Shown here: in pieces, positions 1 to 7,228 of the stretch
Position numbering within the stretch: the first letter of the stretch is position 1
How the letters are laid out: each line of letters starts with the position of its first letter
Position numbers and translations under genes: made by a program
Notes under the pieces: generated by a model
What the model was told of the DNA's origin: nothing
The model's input: the letters and a program-made list of their open reading frames with translations, nothing else
Databases searched by the model: none
From: Chromera velia
Lineage: Eukaryota; Sar; Chromeraceae
Length of the DNA stretch: 12,500 nucleotides
NCBI GenBank assembly: GCA_018398765.1
Contig: JAHBMJ010000684.1
Coordinates: 1-12,500, forward strand
Reading direction: 5' to 3'

Positions 1-54
<54 letters not shown>

Positions 55-72
55 TACGTATGTGTGTGTGTG
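1..72. repeat. TG/TGCG compound microsatellite
   Basis: Positions 1-36 are pure TG dinucleotides, followed by about five TGCG units (37-56) and another TG run to 72. The tract continues off the left edge, so its full length is unknown. Open frames through it (poly Cys-Val) are artefacts. It directly abuts the left arm repeat at 73. A mixed CAGA/CA microsatellite sits in the mirrored position beyond the inverted arm at 2019. Confidence 0.95.
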
Positions 73-405
73 CTTTCTGCCCACAGTCTCACTGTTCCAC
101 TCGTTCTCTGTGCAGGTGAGTTGATGGTGCATGGAGGTAAAAGCAGTGGGGGCGTTTTGCAGGCAAAGTTGCCTACCTGTTACAAGTGGGGGGGTTTAAG
201 GGGTACAGGTTAGACGGTTTTCTGCCTCCAGTCTCACTCTCCCACTCCTTCCACTTGAAAAGTTATGCCTGCATGTCTGCACATTGTCTTCCTTCTCTGT
301 GCAGGTGAGTTGAGGCTGCATAGAGGTATAAGCAGTTGGGGTGTTTTGCAGGGAGAGTTGTCGACTTGAGACAAGTGGGGGGGTTCAAGAGATACAGGAT
401 AGAGA
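73..405 (+). repeat. Two tandem copies of the arm repeat (left side of composite element)
   Basis: Copy A (about 73-210) and copy B (about 219-405) share a pyrimidine-rich start (CTGCC..CAGTCTCACT), a TTCTCTGTGCAGGTGAGTTG core, a GCATRGAGGT block, AAGCAGT.GGGG.GTTTTGCAG, and ACAAGTGGGGGGGTT..A followed by TACAGG. Copy B has about 45 extra bases before the core. The core resembles a 3' splice site (TTCTCTGTGCAG) followed by exon-like sequence, but differences between copies fall largely in second codon positions of the only shared frame, so a conserved protein is not supported. The same core occurs inverted at 1950-2019. Confidence 0.85.
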
Positions 406-445
406 ATGGTGTGAGCATATGTCTGCATGTTTGACTCCCTCATCT

Positions 446-1882
446 GCAGGTAGCACTTAAAAGTCCAGAATGAAAGTGAGGCTAGGATCACTAGGTAGAA
501 CTACCTTCACTTTGAATCTGAAAAAGTAAATATTCATAACTTTTGAACCAAAAGGAATTAGAAGCTGAAATTAAGACAGTAAAGCTTTCTTACATATACT
601 TTTAATACTGCAAACAGGTTTTCCAATACTAGAAACAAAATGTGTTATATGATGTTATTGCTATGCAGATTGAAAGAGAGGCTAGGATCACTAGGTCTAG
701 CACTAGGTAGAACTACCTTTACTTTGAATCTGAAAAACTTTTGAAGTAAATATTCATAACTTTTGAACCAAAAGGAATTAGAAGCTGAAATTAAGACAGT
801 AAAGCGCTTTTACATGCACCTTTGAGTAATGGAGTAGAGTAGTGAGTGTGGCGGCTTTTTTCTTCAGAGCTCTTTATGGGAAGTTTTTGAGTCTAGAGCA
901 TACGCAGAGTCCAAAGATGTTACCTGAATCAATCAATGAAGTCAAATGATTTCGACGGAGCTAAAATTCGCGCGGCGCGGCACTGAATCGAATGCGCGTG
1001 CGGCGGTTAATCGAATTCACCTGCGGCCCAGGGCGCGCGCGACGGCTTACCCCCGGCCCGCCCCGCGGCTTGGCCTTCCTGCGTGTGCGCGGACGGAACG
1101 ACTGACACCCTATGTCTGAACTCTTTGATACTGCAAACAGGTTTTTCAATACTAGAAATAAAATGTGTTATATGATGTTATTGTTATGCAGAATGAAAGT
1201 GAAGCTAGGATCACTAGGTACAACTACCTTCACTTTGAATCTGAAAAAGTAAATATTCATAACTTTTGAACCAAAAGGAATTAAAAGCTGAAATTAAAAC
1301 AGTAAGGCTTTCTTATATATACCTTTAATACTGTAAACAGGTTTTCTAATACTAGAAATCAAATGTGTTATGTGATGTTATTGCTATGTATTGCTATGTA
1401 AATTGAAAGAAAGGCTAGGATCACTAGCTAGAACTATGTACCTTTACTTTGAATCCAAAAAAATAAATATTCATAACTTTTGAACCAAAAGGAATTAAAA
1501 GCTCAAATTAAAATAGTAAAGCGCTTTTACATGCACCTTTAATACTGCAAACAGGTTTTTCAATACTAAAAACAAAATATGTTATGTGATGTTATTGTTA
1601 TAATTGAAAATGAGGCTAGGATCACTAGGTACAACTACCCTCACTTTGAATCTGAAAAAGTAAATATTTGTAACTTTTGAACCAAAAGGAATTAGAAGCT
1701 GAAGTTAAAACAGTAAAGCTTTCTTATATACACTTTTGATACTGCAAACAGGTTTTCCAATACTAGAAACAAAATGTGTTATATGATATTATTGCTATGC
1801 AGATTGAAAGAAAGGTTAGGATCACTAGGTGGAACTACCTTCACGGCAGGCATATCTCTTGAACCAGAAGGAGTAAAACAGT
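446..1882 (+). repeat. Satellite array of ~200-bp monomers in dimeric A-B order
   Basis: Monomers begin with GCTAGGATCACTAG (or a close variant) at 481, 681, 1204, 1413, 1615 and 1815, so the spacing is 200, 523, 209, 202 and 200 bp. Each carries the blocks AACTTTTGAACCAAAAGGAA, ACTGCAAACAGGTTTT and ATGTGTTATATGATGTTATT. Odd monomers read AAGCTTTCTTAYATA after the CAGTAA block, and even monomers read AAGCGCTTTTACATGCACC, so the true unit is a ~400-bp dimer present three times, the last one cut short near 1882. The 523-bp gap is explained by an insertion in monomer 2. The AT-rich array has no supportable reading frame. Confidence 0.92.
826..1122. mobile_element. GC-rich 297-bp insertion in satellite monomer 2 with CTTTGA duplication
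   Basis: Monomer 2 runs normally to ...ACATGCACCTTTGA (CTTTGA at 820-825), breaks off, and resumes with CTTTGA (1123-1128) followed by TACTGCAAACAGG, exactly where the other monomers continue. The intervening 297 bases are unrelated to the satellite, and the part from about 965 to 1095 is very GC-rich. No clear terminal inverted repeat, poly(A) tail or coding frame is seen. A fragment near 1006-1022 weakly resembles a Pol III B box, which is not enough to call a tRNA-derived SINE. The class of element is unknown, but the insertion itself is clear by comparison with sister monomers. Confidence 0.75.
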
Positions 1883-1949
1883 GACACTGGGGGTGATAAG
1901 ACGTCCAATCTATACCAATCGAAGACCCACAAAAGCGCAAGGCCAGCGA

Positions 1950-2019
1950 CTTTCCCTGCAAAACGTCCCCACTGCTTGCACCTCCATGCACCCTCAACTC
2001 ATCTACATGGAGAAGGAAG
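1950..2019 (-). repeat. Inverted copy of the arm repeat (right side of composite element)
   Basis: Read on the minus strand this segment gives CTTCCTTCTCCATGTAGATG, then GAGTTGAGGGTGCATGGAGG, then GCAAGCAGTGGGGACGTTTTG followed by CAGGGAAAG. It matches arm copies A (from about 104) and B (from about 288) at most positions, and is closest to copy B in its outer flank. Its orientation is opposite to theirs, so the satellite array lies between inverted arms, and microsatellite lies immediately outside on this side. Confidence 0.85.
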
Positions 2020-2096
2020 AACAGACAGACAGACAGACAGACAGACACACAGACACACACACACTCACTCACTCACTCACTTACTCACTTACTCAC
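2020..2096. repeat. CAGA/CA/CTCA/CTTA compound microsatellite
   Basis: ACAG tetramers pass into CA dinucleotides, then CTCA and CTTA tetramers, with gradual replacement of one unit by another. The tract lies just outside the inverted arm. The following 136 bases (2097-2232) are unique, with no gene signal seen. Confidence 0.95.
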
Positions 2097-2232
2097 GCAT
2101 CTAACGCCGCACGTGCTACACCTATGCTGGTCCGTGCTCTTAGCTTCCCTATCTCCAACAACAATGCACATGCAGCGACATAGCCGGGAATCTAACTGAC
2201 AGAGTTCTACAGTTAAACAATTTATGTGAGTT

Positions 2233-2399
2233 GCTGAGTGACTGACTGGTTGACTGACTGACTGACTAATTGACTGACTGACTGACTGACTAACTGACTG
2301 ACTGACTGACTGACTGACTGACAGGCTGACTGACTTACTGACTGACTGACAGGCTGACTGACTGATTTACTGACTGACTGACTGACTGACTGACTGACT

Positions 2400-2438
<39 letters not shown>

Positions 2439-2621
2439 AGGCTGACTGACTTACTGACTCACTGACTGACAGGCTGACCAACAGGCTGGCTGACTAACAG
2501 TCTGGCTGACTGACAGGCTGACTGACTGACTGCCTGCCTGCCTGCCTGACTGACAGACAGACTGATTGACAGGCTGACTAACAGGCTAACTGACTGACAG
2601 GCTGACTGACTGACTGACTAT
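2233..2621. repeat. CTGA tetranucleotide tract, ~390 bp
   Basis: Nearly continuous CTGA/GACT units are interrupted by recurring variants (ACAGGCTGAC, ACTTACTGAC, ACTAACAGG) that themselves repeat, which indicates secondary duplication of interrupted blocks. A short CCTG run sits near 2531-2548. No coding meaning is supported. Confidence 0.95.
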
Positions 2622-2723
2622 TGCAGCCTACAGACACATGCAGATACATGTATGCACGTATGCACATAGGTGTACGCACGGTATGTCGCAAGGCAGTCCT
2701 GTATCTGCATGAACCAAACTGCA

Positions 2724-2924
2724 CTAGCTTAACAAACTAGTCTGTGTGTGGCTTTCCCTTTTCTCTTTAGTGTCCTTGTACGAAGTCACTGCCATTGGCT
2801 GTGCTCCACCGAAGCCTTTGAAGTGTTTTTGTGTATTTAGAATCAGCATCTCTAATTCTAACCGCCCAATTGCATCCACGGTGACCTCTATATAGTCCAG
2901 CCGTGCATCAGCATGGACTTCCAT
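2724..2924 (-). CDS. Hypothetical 66-aa ORF, possible exon
   Basis: This ATG-initiated frame has natural-looking amino-acid composition around LDYIEVTVDAIGRLELEMLI, a mix of acidic, hydrophobic and lysine residues without simple repeats. No domain is recognised. The plus strand of the same stretch carries a strong 3' splice-like signal (CTTTCCCTTTTCTCTTTAG ending at 2770), which could instead be read as an intron end in the other direction. Nothing independent decides between an exon here, an exon on the other strand, or noncoding sequence. Confidence 0.18.
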   Translation of the reverse strand: MEVHADARLDYIEVTVDAIGRLELEMLILNTQKHFKGFGGAQPMAVTSYKDTKEKRESHTQTSLLS

Positions 2925-3161
2925 TTTATGAGTCCTTCAGCTCGCCTTCCGCTCATACAAAGCAACATCAGTGCAGATTCAACGCTTCAGACCGCCCTAA
3001 TCCTCCGTTCCATCTCTCTCAAGCCACAGTGACAGTTTATCTGTCCCCACACACAATGTAACACGCAAAGTTACCAAACCTAAAATGAAAGCTGCCACCC
3101 TGTCATCACCATGGTGCTCAACAGGACACTTTGACTGCGTTTCAAGAACGAACAGCTCTAG

Positions 3162-3398
3162 AACGAATATAATGCACTTGAAGATGCCCATCCCCAGCTC
3201 CGCCAGCTGATCCTACAAGTGATGGAAGTCAATCATACCACCGATAATGACAGAAACATAACGATTCAGTTTACCGTGCAGCCTACTGAGGTACATGGGG
3301 TTGACGGAGATGCAGAGGAGGGGATTCCGAACAACTTACAGGACTCAAGCAACACAAGTGAGGACGATGACTCGGACTATTCAGAGGAGGAGGAGTAA
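3162..3398 (+). CDS. Acidic-tailed reading frame, possible last exon or pseudogene
   Basis: The frame is open for 78 codons to a TAA and ends in a strongly acidic tail (SSNTSEDDDSDYSEEEE). Its N-terminal part reads NEYNALEDAHPQLRQLILQV. The codon before it is TAG (3159-3161), which is also a good 3' splice acceptor (CAGCTCTAG), so it could be the last exon of a plus-strand gene. Alternatively, the same frame upstream of the TAG reads LRFKNEQL and continues a leucine heptad (Leu at 3135, 3156, 3177 and 3198, then Val), as if a coiled coil had been broken by a nonsense change. A second open frame (3001-3209) overlaps it. AATAAA lies about 110 bases downstream. There is no ATG before codon 20, and the family is unknown. 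Confidence 0.35.
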   Translation, partial: NEYNALEDAHPQLRQLILQVMEVNHTTDNDRNITIQFTVQPTEVHGVDGDAEEGIPNNLQDSSNTSEDDDSDYSEEEE

Positions 3399-3505
3399 TA
3401 ATCGTACACGCAAAAAGCGGATGCGGGTATACGTGTACGCAACAACACTCTGCATGCTGAGTGCCTTTGCGGAGGGATAAACCAGGGGCATGCCTGCCTC
3501 GATTG

Positions 3506-3511
3506 AATAAA
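3506..3511 (+). promoter_or_regulatory. AATAAA, possible polyadenylation signal
   Basis: A single AATAAA lies 108 bases after the stop of the acidic-tailed frame, a reasonable distance for a 3' UTR. The hexamer is common by chance in such sequence, so support rests only on position. Confidence 0.2.
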
Positions 3512-3819
3512 TAACCGACCTTTGTGGTGGCTGTATCTTGCATGTACGTGTTGTGTGATGAATTTAGTGCAAGGGCCTCTTCAATCATCGCGGTGCAGCA
3601 AAGCTGCCCTCTCGAGCAACAATCTACCTGCATGCATATATACATACACGATATATGGCATGTGAATTAAACTTTTCAAGTATATATCCTTATATAAAGC
3701 TACTAGCTTGGCTATCCAGCATCAGCTAGATCCGTCTTAAACCGATGCATGTATGTTTATGTTACGCAAACAATGCTGCATGAACGTAATCATTCTCTAC
3801 AGCTAGGCAGACATGCTAC
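3512..3819. other. Unique intergenic sequence, no gene seen
   Basis: It contains TGCATGCA at 3629-3636, alternating TATATA segments around 3634-3700, and CTTATATAAAG near 3690. A 120-codon minus-strand frame covering 3283-3645 has Cys/Pro/His-rich composition and overlaps the better plus-strand frame, so it is not called. Confidence 0.5.
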
Positions 3820-4345
3820 GGCAGACAGAGTGGAGGAGCTCGCAGACAAAGTGGGGGGATCTGATTAACAAAGTGGAAGGGTCTGATCAACAGAGTGGGG
3901 GAGCTGGCAGACAGGGTGGGAGGGTCTGATCAACAGGGTGGGAGGGTCTGATCAACAGATTGGGGGGGGTCTGATCAACAGAGTGGGAGGATTTGATCAA
4001 CAGAGTGGAGGAGCTCACAGACAGAGTGGGAGGGTTTGGCAGGCAAACTGGATAACAGGGTAGGGGGTTCTGATCAACAGAGTGGGGGGAGCTGGCAGTC
4101 ACTGCCAGTCAGTGGCAGACAGAGTGGGGGGAGCTGGCAGACAGGGTAGGGGGGTCTGATCAACAGAGTGAGGGGGTCTGATCAACAGGGTGGGGGGGTC
4201 TGGCAGATAGGGTGGGGGGTCTGGGTAACAGAGTGGGGGGGTCTGGCAAATAGAATGCACAGAAACTGCTGACAGATAGAGTTGAGTGATGGACAGAGTG
4301 CACAAAAAAACTGGGAGACACATTGGCAGACAGAGTGGAAGGGCC
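3820..4345. repeat. G-rich ~22-bp minisatellite, about 22 copies
   Basis: Two unit types alternate irregularly: GTCTGATCAACAGAGTGGGG and GAGCTGGCAGACAGAGTGGG, each followed by a variable run of G (three to eight). Copies decay after about 4250. One part around 4095-4120 has a local inverted motif (GGCAGTCACTGCC). The G runs recurring every ~22 bases could allow inter-unit G-quadruplexes on the plus strand, which is an inference. Pro/Asp-rich minus-strand frames are by-products of the repeat. Confidence 0.93.
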
Positions 4346-4520
4346 TATACTAACAGTCTCAATGAAATCACTTTCTCTCACATTCACTGACTTTGAGAAT
4401 TATGCGTCCGTTGATGTTTTGCCGCAGTCTATCATTATATATCCGTCTTGCCAACAACTCTTGATGACCGAGCATAAGCAGCCATCTGACTGCAGAAGTG
4501 CACCTGTATAGACGATCACA

Positions 4521-4565
4521 TACACACACACACATACACATATACACACATACACACACACACAC

Positions 4566-4654
<89 letters not shown>
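4521..4654. repeat. CA microsatellite grading into TA
   Basis: CA dinucleotides with scattered TA interruptions run to 4630, followed by 12 pure TA units at 4631-4654. The unique 175 bases upstream (4346-4520) show no convincing gene. All frames through the tract on both strands are artefacts. Confidence 0.95.
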
Positions 4655-4660
<6 letters not shown>

Positions 4661-4918
4661 CTCAAGTAGACACACGGAAACAGCAACCAGGTAGGCAGAA
4701 GCAGACTTGAAAACTCGAAATGATAGGAGAAGGAAGCGAATCCAATCAGAGAAGGGTGCTTATGAATCTCTTTTTCCTTTGATTTCACGTTTGACAGCCC
4801 CACATTTCTTTTTTCTTGTACCTTTCTCTCAACATTCTTAGGAACATATACACAATCTGTGCTTCTGTTTCTCTTCCCTTGTCTGAAACAGAATCTGCAG
4901 CGAACAAACGACTAGGAC

Positions 4919-5301
4919 ATGGTGATCATTGGAAAAGCCAGAAAGAAAGGAGCATTCAACAAAGAGGCAAGTGAGAGTGACTGACGAGTTGGTGTAACAC
5001 TCCCTCTTTATGCGTACGTCTTGTTGTCTTCTTCAACAATCTGCAGTCACAATATGATCAAGGTAGAGTGGAGGAGAAGGGCTTGCAATGGGAGACTGCT
5101 ACAGGAAAGCTCTTTGGCGTTTGCAAGGCTGACCGGTGCCTGTTCCCCCTGTGAGTCCCTCACATCCCCCCGCTGTGCTTTCCCTTTCCGCGTGTGGCTT
5201 GTCTTCTTTGCAGATGGAGACGCATCTATATAGGTGAAAGGACCATGACATGGCATAACAAGAAGACACAGAAACGCGGGAGACACGACAGCTGTAGGTG
5301 A
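4919..5301 (+). CDS. Candidate spliced gene, three exons, function unknown
   Basis: Proposed exons are 4919-4966, 5047-5150 and 5214-5301, giving 79 aa. Exon 1 (MVIIGKARKKGAFNKE) ends at GAG followed by GCAAGT, the classic GC-AG donor. The 80-base intron ends in TTCAACAATCTGCAG. Exon 2 includes GLQWETATGKLFGVCKADRC and ends at GTGAGT. The 63-base second intron ends in CTTGTCTTCTTTGCAG. Exon 3 includes RRIYIGERTMTWHNKKTQKR and stops at TGA. Phases match across both junctions (0, then 2). The protein is basic, with no recognised domain or signal peptide. A further donor (TAG|GTGAGG at 5297) could join it to the next block in a compatible phase. A pyrimidine-rich stretch ending CTGAAACAG at 4891 could close a 5' UTR intron. 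This is a hand-built model, and short open blocks can occur by chance. Confidence 0.38.
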
Positions 5302-5518
5302 GGCTAAGACAAGGAGACGGAACAACAAACCAGGGCTCTACGTCAAAGAGTGGCGACTTGTTAGCTACTTACACCCAATAAGCAAGGGAAGATGAACAGA
5401 AAGAAGAAGTCTTGCAGCAACTTCGTACACACTAGGTATATTGTGTCTCTTTCTCATGTATTTCTAGTGCATTCGGTTGCTTGCCCCATCTGTATTCGTT
5501 GTGTTCGGTTAACTTACG

Positions 5519-5805
5519 ATGTTGGGTGACAGCAAGCAAAGAGACGCGTATGCAATCGTCGGGAAGGAAGTGAGATGTATATGAATATATGTATGTGAAA
5601 CTTTCTGCTGCCACCCTCTGGTTTCTCCGTCTTTTCACGTTTTGTTCGTCCCTCGGTCTGCCTGTCTTCTTGCATTCAGAAAAAAGAACTGCCAGTGGAA
5701 GGGGATCTATTGCAGGCGTACAATTCTAGCTGTCTGTCGCACGCTTTCTTCCAGCAGACCGGTCTGAAAAAGAGAGAGAGGGAGAGTGAAGGAAAAAAAA
5801 AATGA
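5519..5805 (+). CDS. Candidate two-exon reading frame, lysine-rich end, function unknown
   Basis: Exon 5519-5569 (MLGDSKQRDAYAIVGKE) ends in GAA before GTGAGATG. The 110-base intron ends with a strong tract (CTGCCTGTCTTCTTGCATTCAG). The second exon, 5680-5805, encodes KKELPVEGDLLQAYNSSCLS and HAFFQQTGLKKRERESEGKK, then stops at TGA. The junction is phase 0 on both sides. A stop lies just 5' of the ATG. Alternatively, an acceptor inside the first exon (GGTGACAG) would let it be an internal exon continuing the gene that starts at 4919, because the phases fit. The A10 run before the stop is a likely indel site. No family is recognised. Confidence 0.38.
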
Positions 5806-5916
5806 AGGAAAAGGTTAAGTAAACGACTGCGAGCACATGCATCGATCGGTGTGGGGATGCATGTATGCATGTGACCGTACGGGCCTAACTGTGTCCTGCT
5901 CTCTGTCGTTCTTTAG

Positions 5917-6301
5917 TCCAGCATTTCTTTTGGAGGGGAATGAAAGGTTAATAAAAAGCTGGGGGAATATAAGACCTTGCATTCGGAAGCTTGCAGCCGT
6001 TGAATGACGGACTCTGCCATCAGGTAGAGATGGTATGTCTTCTGCAGACTATGAGCAAGCCGACGTCCCTAAAACAGCTTTTTCAAGGAAAAACCTGGCG
6101 GGTTGGCGTTGCTGGTGAGGCAGTGGTGATAGCACCGCCCAGTAAGGGTACCTCCAGCACAGAAGAATAAAAGAATGAAAGGAATTCGTTACAAATCTGT
6201 GTGTGTTTACACCCGTCAGTGTGATTGACTCCCATCAATGGAAGGAAACCTTTCTGCCTGTCTGCTTACCGTATCTAACTTTAAATTTAGGAGTCGGTTG
6301 A
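5917..6301 (+). other. Further exon-like blocks downstream of the spliced candidate
   Basis: After a strong acceptor (CTCTCTGTCGTTCTTTAG, ending 5916) a frame is open to TGA at 6005-6007 and includes LLEGNERLIKSWGNIRPCIR. The same frame then continues in MSSADYEQADVPKTAFSRKN (ATG at 6035) to a GTGAGG donor at 6115. An acceptor at 6219 allows a phase-compatible block starting VIDSHQWKETFLPVCLPYLT and ending at TGA 6299-6301. The TGA at 6005 needs an unseen splice, a separate gene start at 6035, or a broken gene to explain it. AATAAA occurs near 6166. Whether these belong to the upstream gene is unproven. Confidence 0.25.
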
Positions 6302-6526
6302 TTATGAATGACTGTGTCAATGATAGTGTGAAGAGGAATCCTGTGTCTGTGCTTTCTTGCGATACCTCTATTATACTGCGCGTACGCTCGAGCTTCGATT
6401 TCTTTGATTGTATGCTTGAAGCCATTCTGTTGGTTACATGTGTTTGCATTGTGTTTGGTTGATCGTGCTCTTTCGCTCGCCTCTTTTTCCTTCCCACGCA
6501 TGCTTGATTCTGTTTGAGTGATCACG
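6302..6526. other. Unique sequence, no convincing gene
   Basis: Frames on both strands (74 codons plus, 96 codons minus) overlap one another and lack splice or promoter support. The minus one is rich in Gln/Arg/His/Lys without repeats. Either might be real, but nothing separates them. Confidence 0.4.
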
Positions 6527-6662
6527 AGGGCGCGATTTCTTTGCCGGTGAGAGGGAGGGATATGTAGTGTCCTACCTCCTGGTGCCGCCGTCCCGCCGCC
6601 ACCTCCCGGTCTTTTTCGTATGCACGCCGCCTTTGCTTTGATCGCCCGCCGCCGCGTTCTGC
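6527..6662. other. GC-rich island
   Basis: Short GC-rich, CpG-containing sequence with CCGCCGCC runs (GCCGCCGTCCCGCCGCCACC) contrasts with its AT-richer surroundings. It could be a promoter region for the ORF at 6663 or simply a compositional island. No TATA box is present. Confidence 0.4.
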
Positions 6663-6872
6663 ATGTCTGTGGCCCCGGAAAGCTTGTCTTTATGTTCGCG
6701 CGGGGACTGGTCTTCAGAGAGTTTGCCTGAGTGGCTGAGCTGTCTCGCTGAGATCGTTCGTTCCGTTTATCTAGTCATGAGTCTGTTATCTCTCAGCAAG
6801 CTAGCAGAAGTCAAGCCCAAATCCTCTCGACTCTACGAAGGGCTAAGAATCTATCTGTATCCAATCCTTTAG
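6663..6872 (+). CDS. Hypothetical 69-aa ORF downstream of GC-rich island
   Basis: The frame starts at an ATG right after the GC-rich island and encodes a Ser/Leu-rich peptide (LPEWLSCLAEIVRSVYLVMS, then a basic and Tyr-containing end). It lacks simple repeats, but the start context (TCTGCATGT) is weak and no splice signal or family supports it. After 6873 the sequence becomes rich in GTCTCTG/TCTAGTC-like words up to about 6960 with nothing coding. Confidence 0.2.
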   Translation: MSVAPESLSLCSRGDWSSESLPEWLSCLAEIVRSVYLVMSLLSLSKLAEVKPKSSRLYEGLRIYLYPIL

Positions 6873-7039
6873 CTGACTGAGACCTTCAGACTAAGCTAGA
6901 GTCTGTAGAGTTTAGAGATCTATCTCTCTGTCTAGGCCACGTCTCTGGGTCTAACTCTCCGTCTGTTCTGCCACTATCTCCAAAGCAGCGGGAAGGTGTT
7001 ACAATTATATACTTTCTTGCCCTAATAATGTATGTACAG

Positions 7040-7228
7040 TTTCATGTTCGGTTTCTGGCTCGTTTCTGGTTCTGGTTCTTTGTTCAAGTATACGATCGGT
7101 TTCCGGTTTGTTCAAGTTCAGGTTTGGTTTCTAGTTTTCGTTCAGGTTCGGTTTCTGGTTTTGGTTTAGGTTCGGCCCGGGTTTTTGAGTCTAGTTTCTG
7201 AATCTGGTTCAGATTTGGTTTCAGGTTC
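7040..7228. repeat. Degenerate GGTTC/GGTTT minisatellite
   Basis: Imperfect repeats of TTCGGTTTCTGG and its halves (GGTTC, GGTTT, GGTTCTGG) run for about 190 bases. Read on the minus strand they give a Pro/Glu/Lys-rich pattern (EPKPKPETEPERKLETKPEL) inside an 89-codon frame (7084-7353). Hexameric repeats naturally keep a frame open, so this is treated as a repeat, not a gene. Confidence 0.75.

Larger units (their letters stand above)
1..2096. mobile_element. Composite element: inverted arms enclosing satellite, flanked by microsatellites
   Basis: The order is TG microsatellite, arm A, arm B, dimeric satellite, inverted arm, CAGA/CA/CTCA microsatellite. Inverted termini with an internal tandem array suggest a non-autonomous DNA transposon or foldback element. 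Some Helentron/DINE-like elements also carry internal tandem repeats and lie next to microsatellites. No transposase, target duplication or clean terminal base could be identified because both outer borders run into simple repeats. It is inferred as one unit, and independent accumulation of repeats remains possible. Confidence 0.45.

Noticed and set aside
446-1882. CRISPR-like array
   Set aside because: The ~200-bp units are wholly repeated without unique spacers, so this is satellite DNA in a eukaryotic context.
3283-3645. 120-codon minus-strand frame
   Set aside because: It is antisense to the better acidic-tailed frame, its composition is Cys/Pro/His-rich, and no promoter, splice or family evidence supports it.
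3887-4387. Pro/Asp/Leu-rich minus-strand frames of 71-75 codons
   Set aside because: They are translations of the 22-bp minisatellite; the period is not a multiple of three and the frames overlap in all phases.
3132-6007. Alternative genetic code with TGA or TAG read as an amino acid
   Set aside because: The in-frame stops concerned (3132, 3159, 6005) are each near possible splice sites or in doubtful frames, and the clearer genes end normally at TAG or TGA.
6720-6765. tRNA-like A-box and T-loop words (TGAGTGGCTGAG, GTTCGTTCC)
   Set aside because: The two motifs are too close together and no cloverleaf stems can be formed around them.
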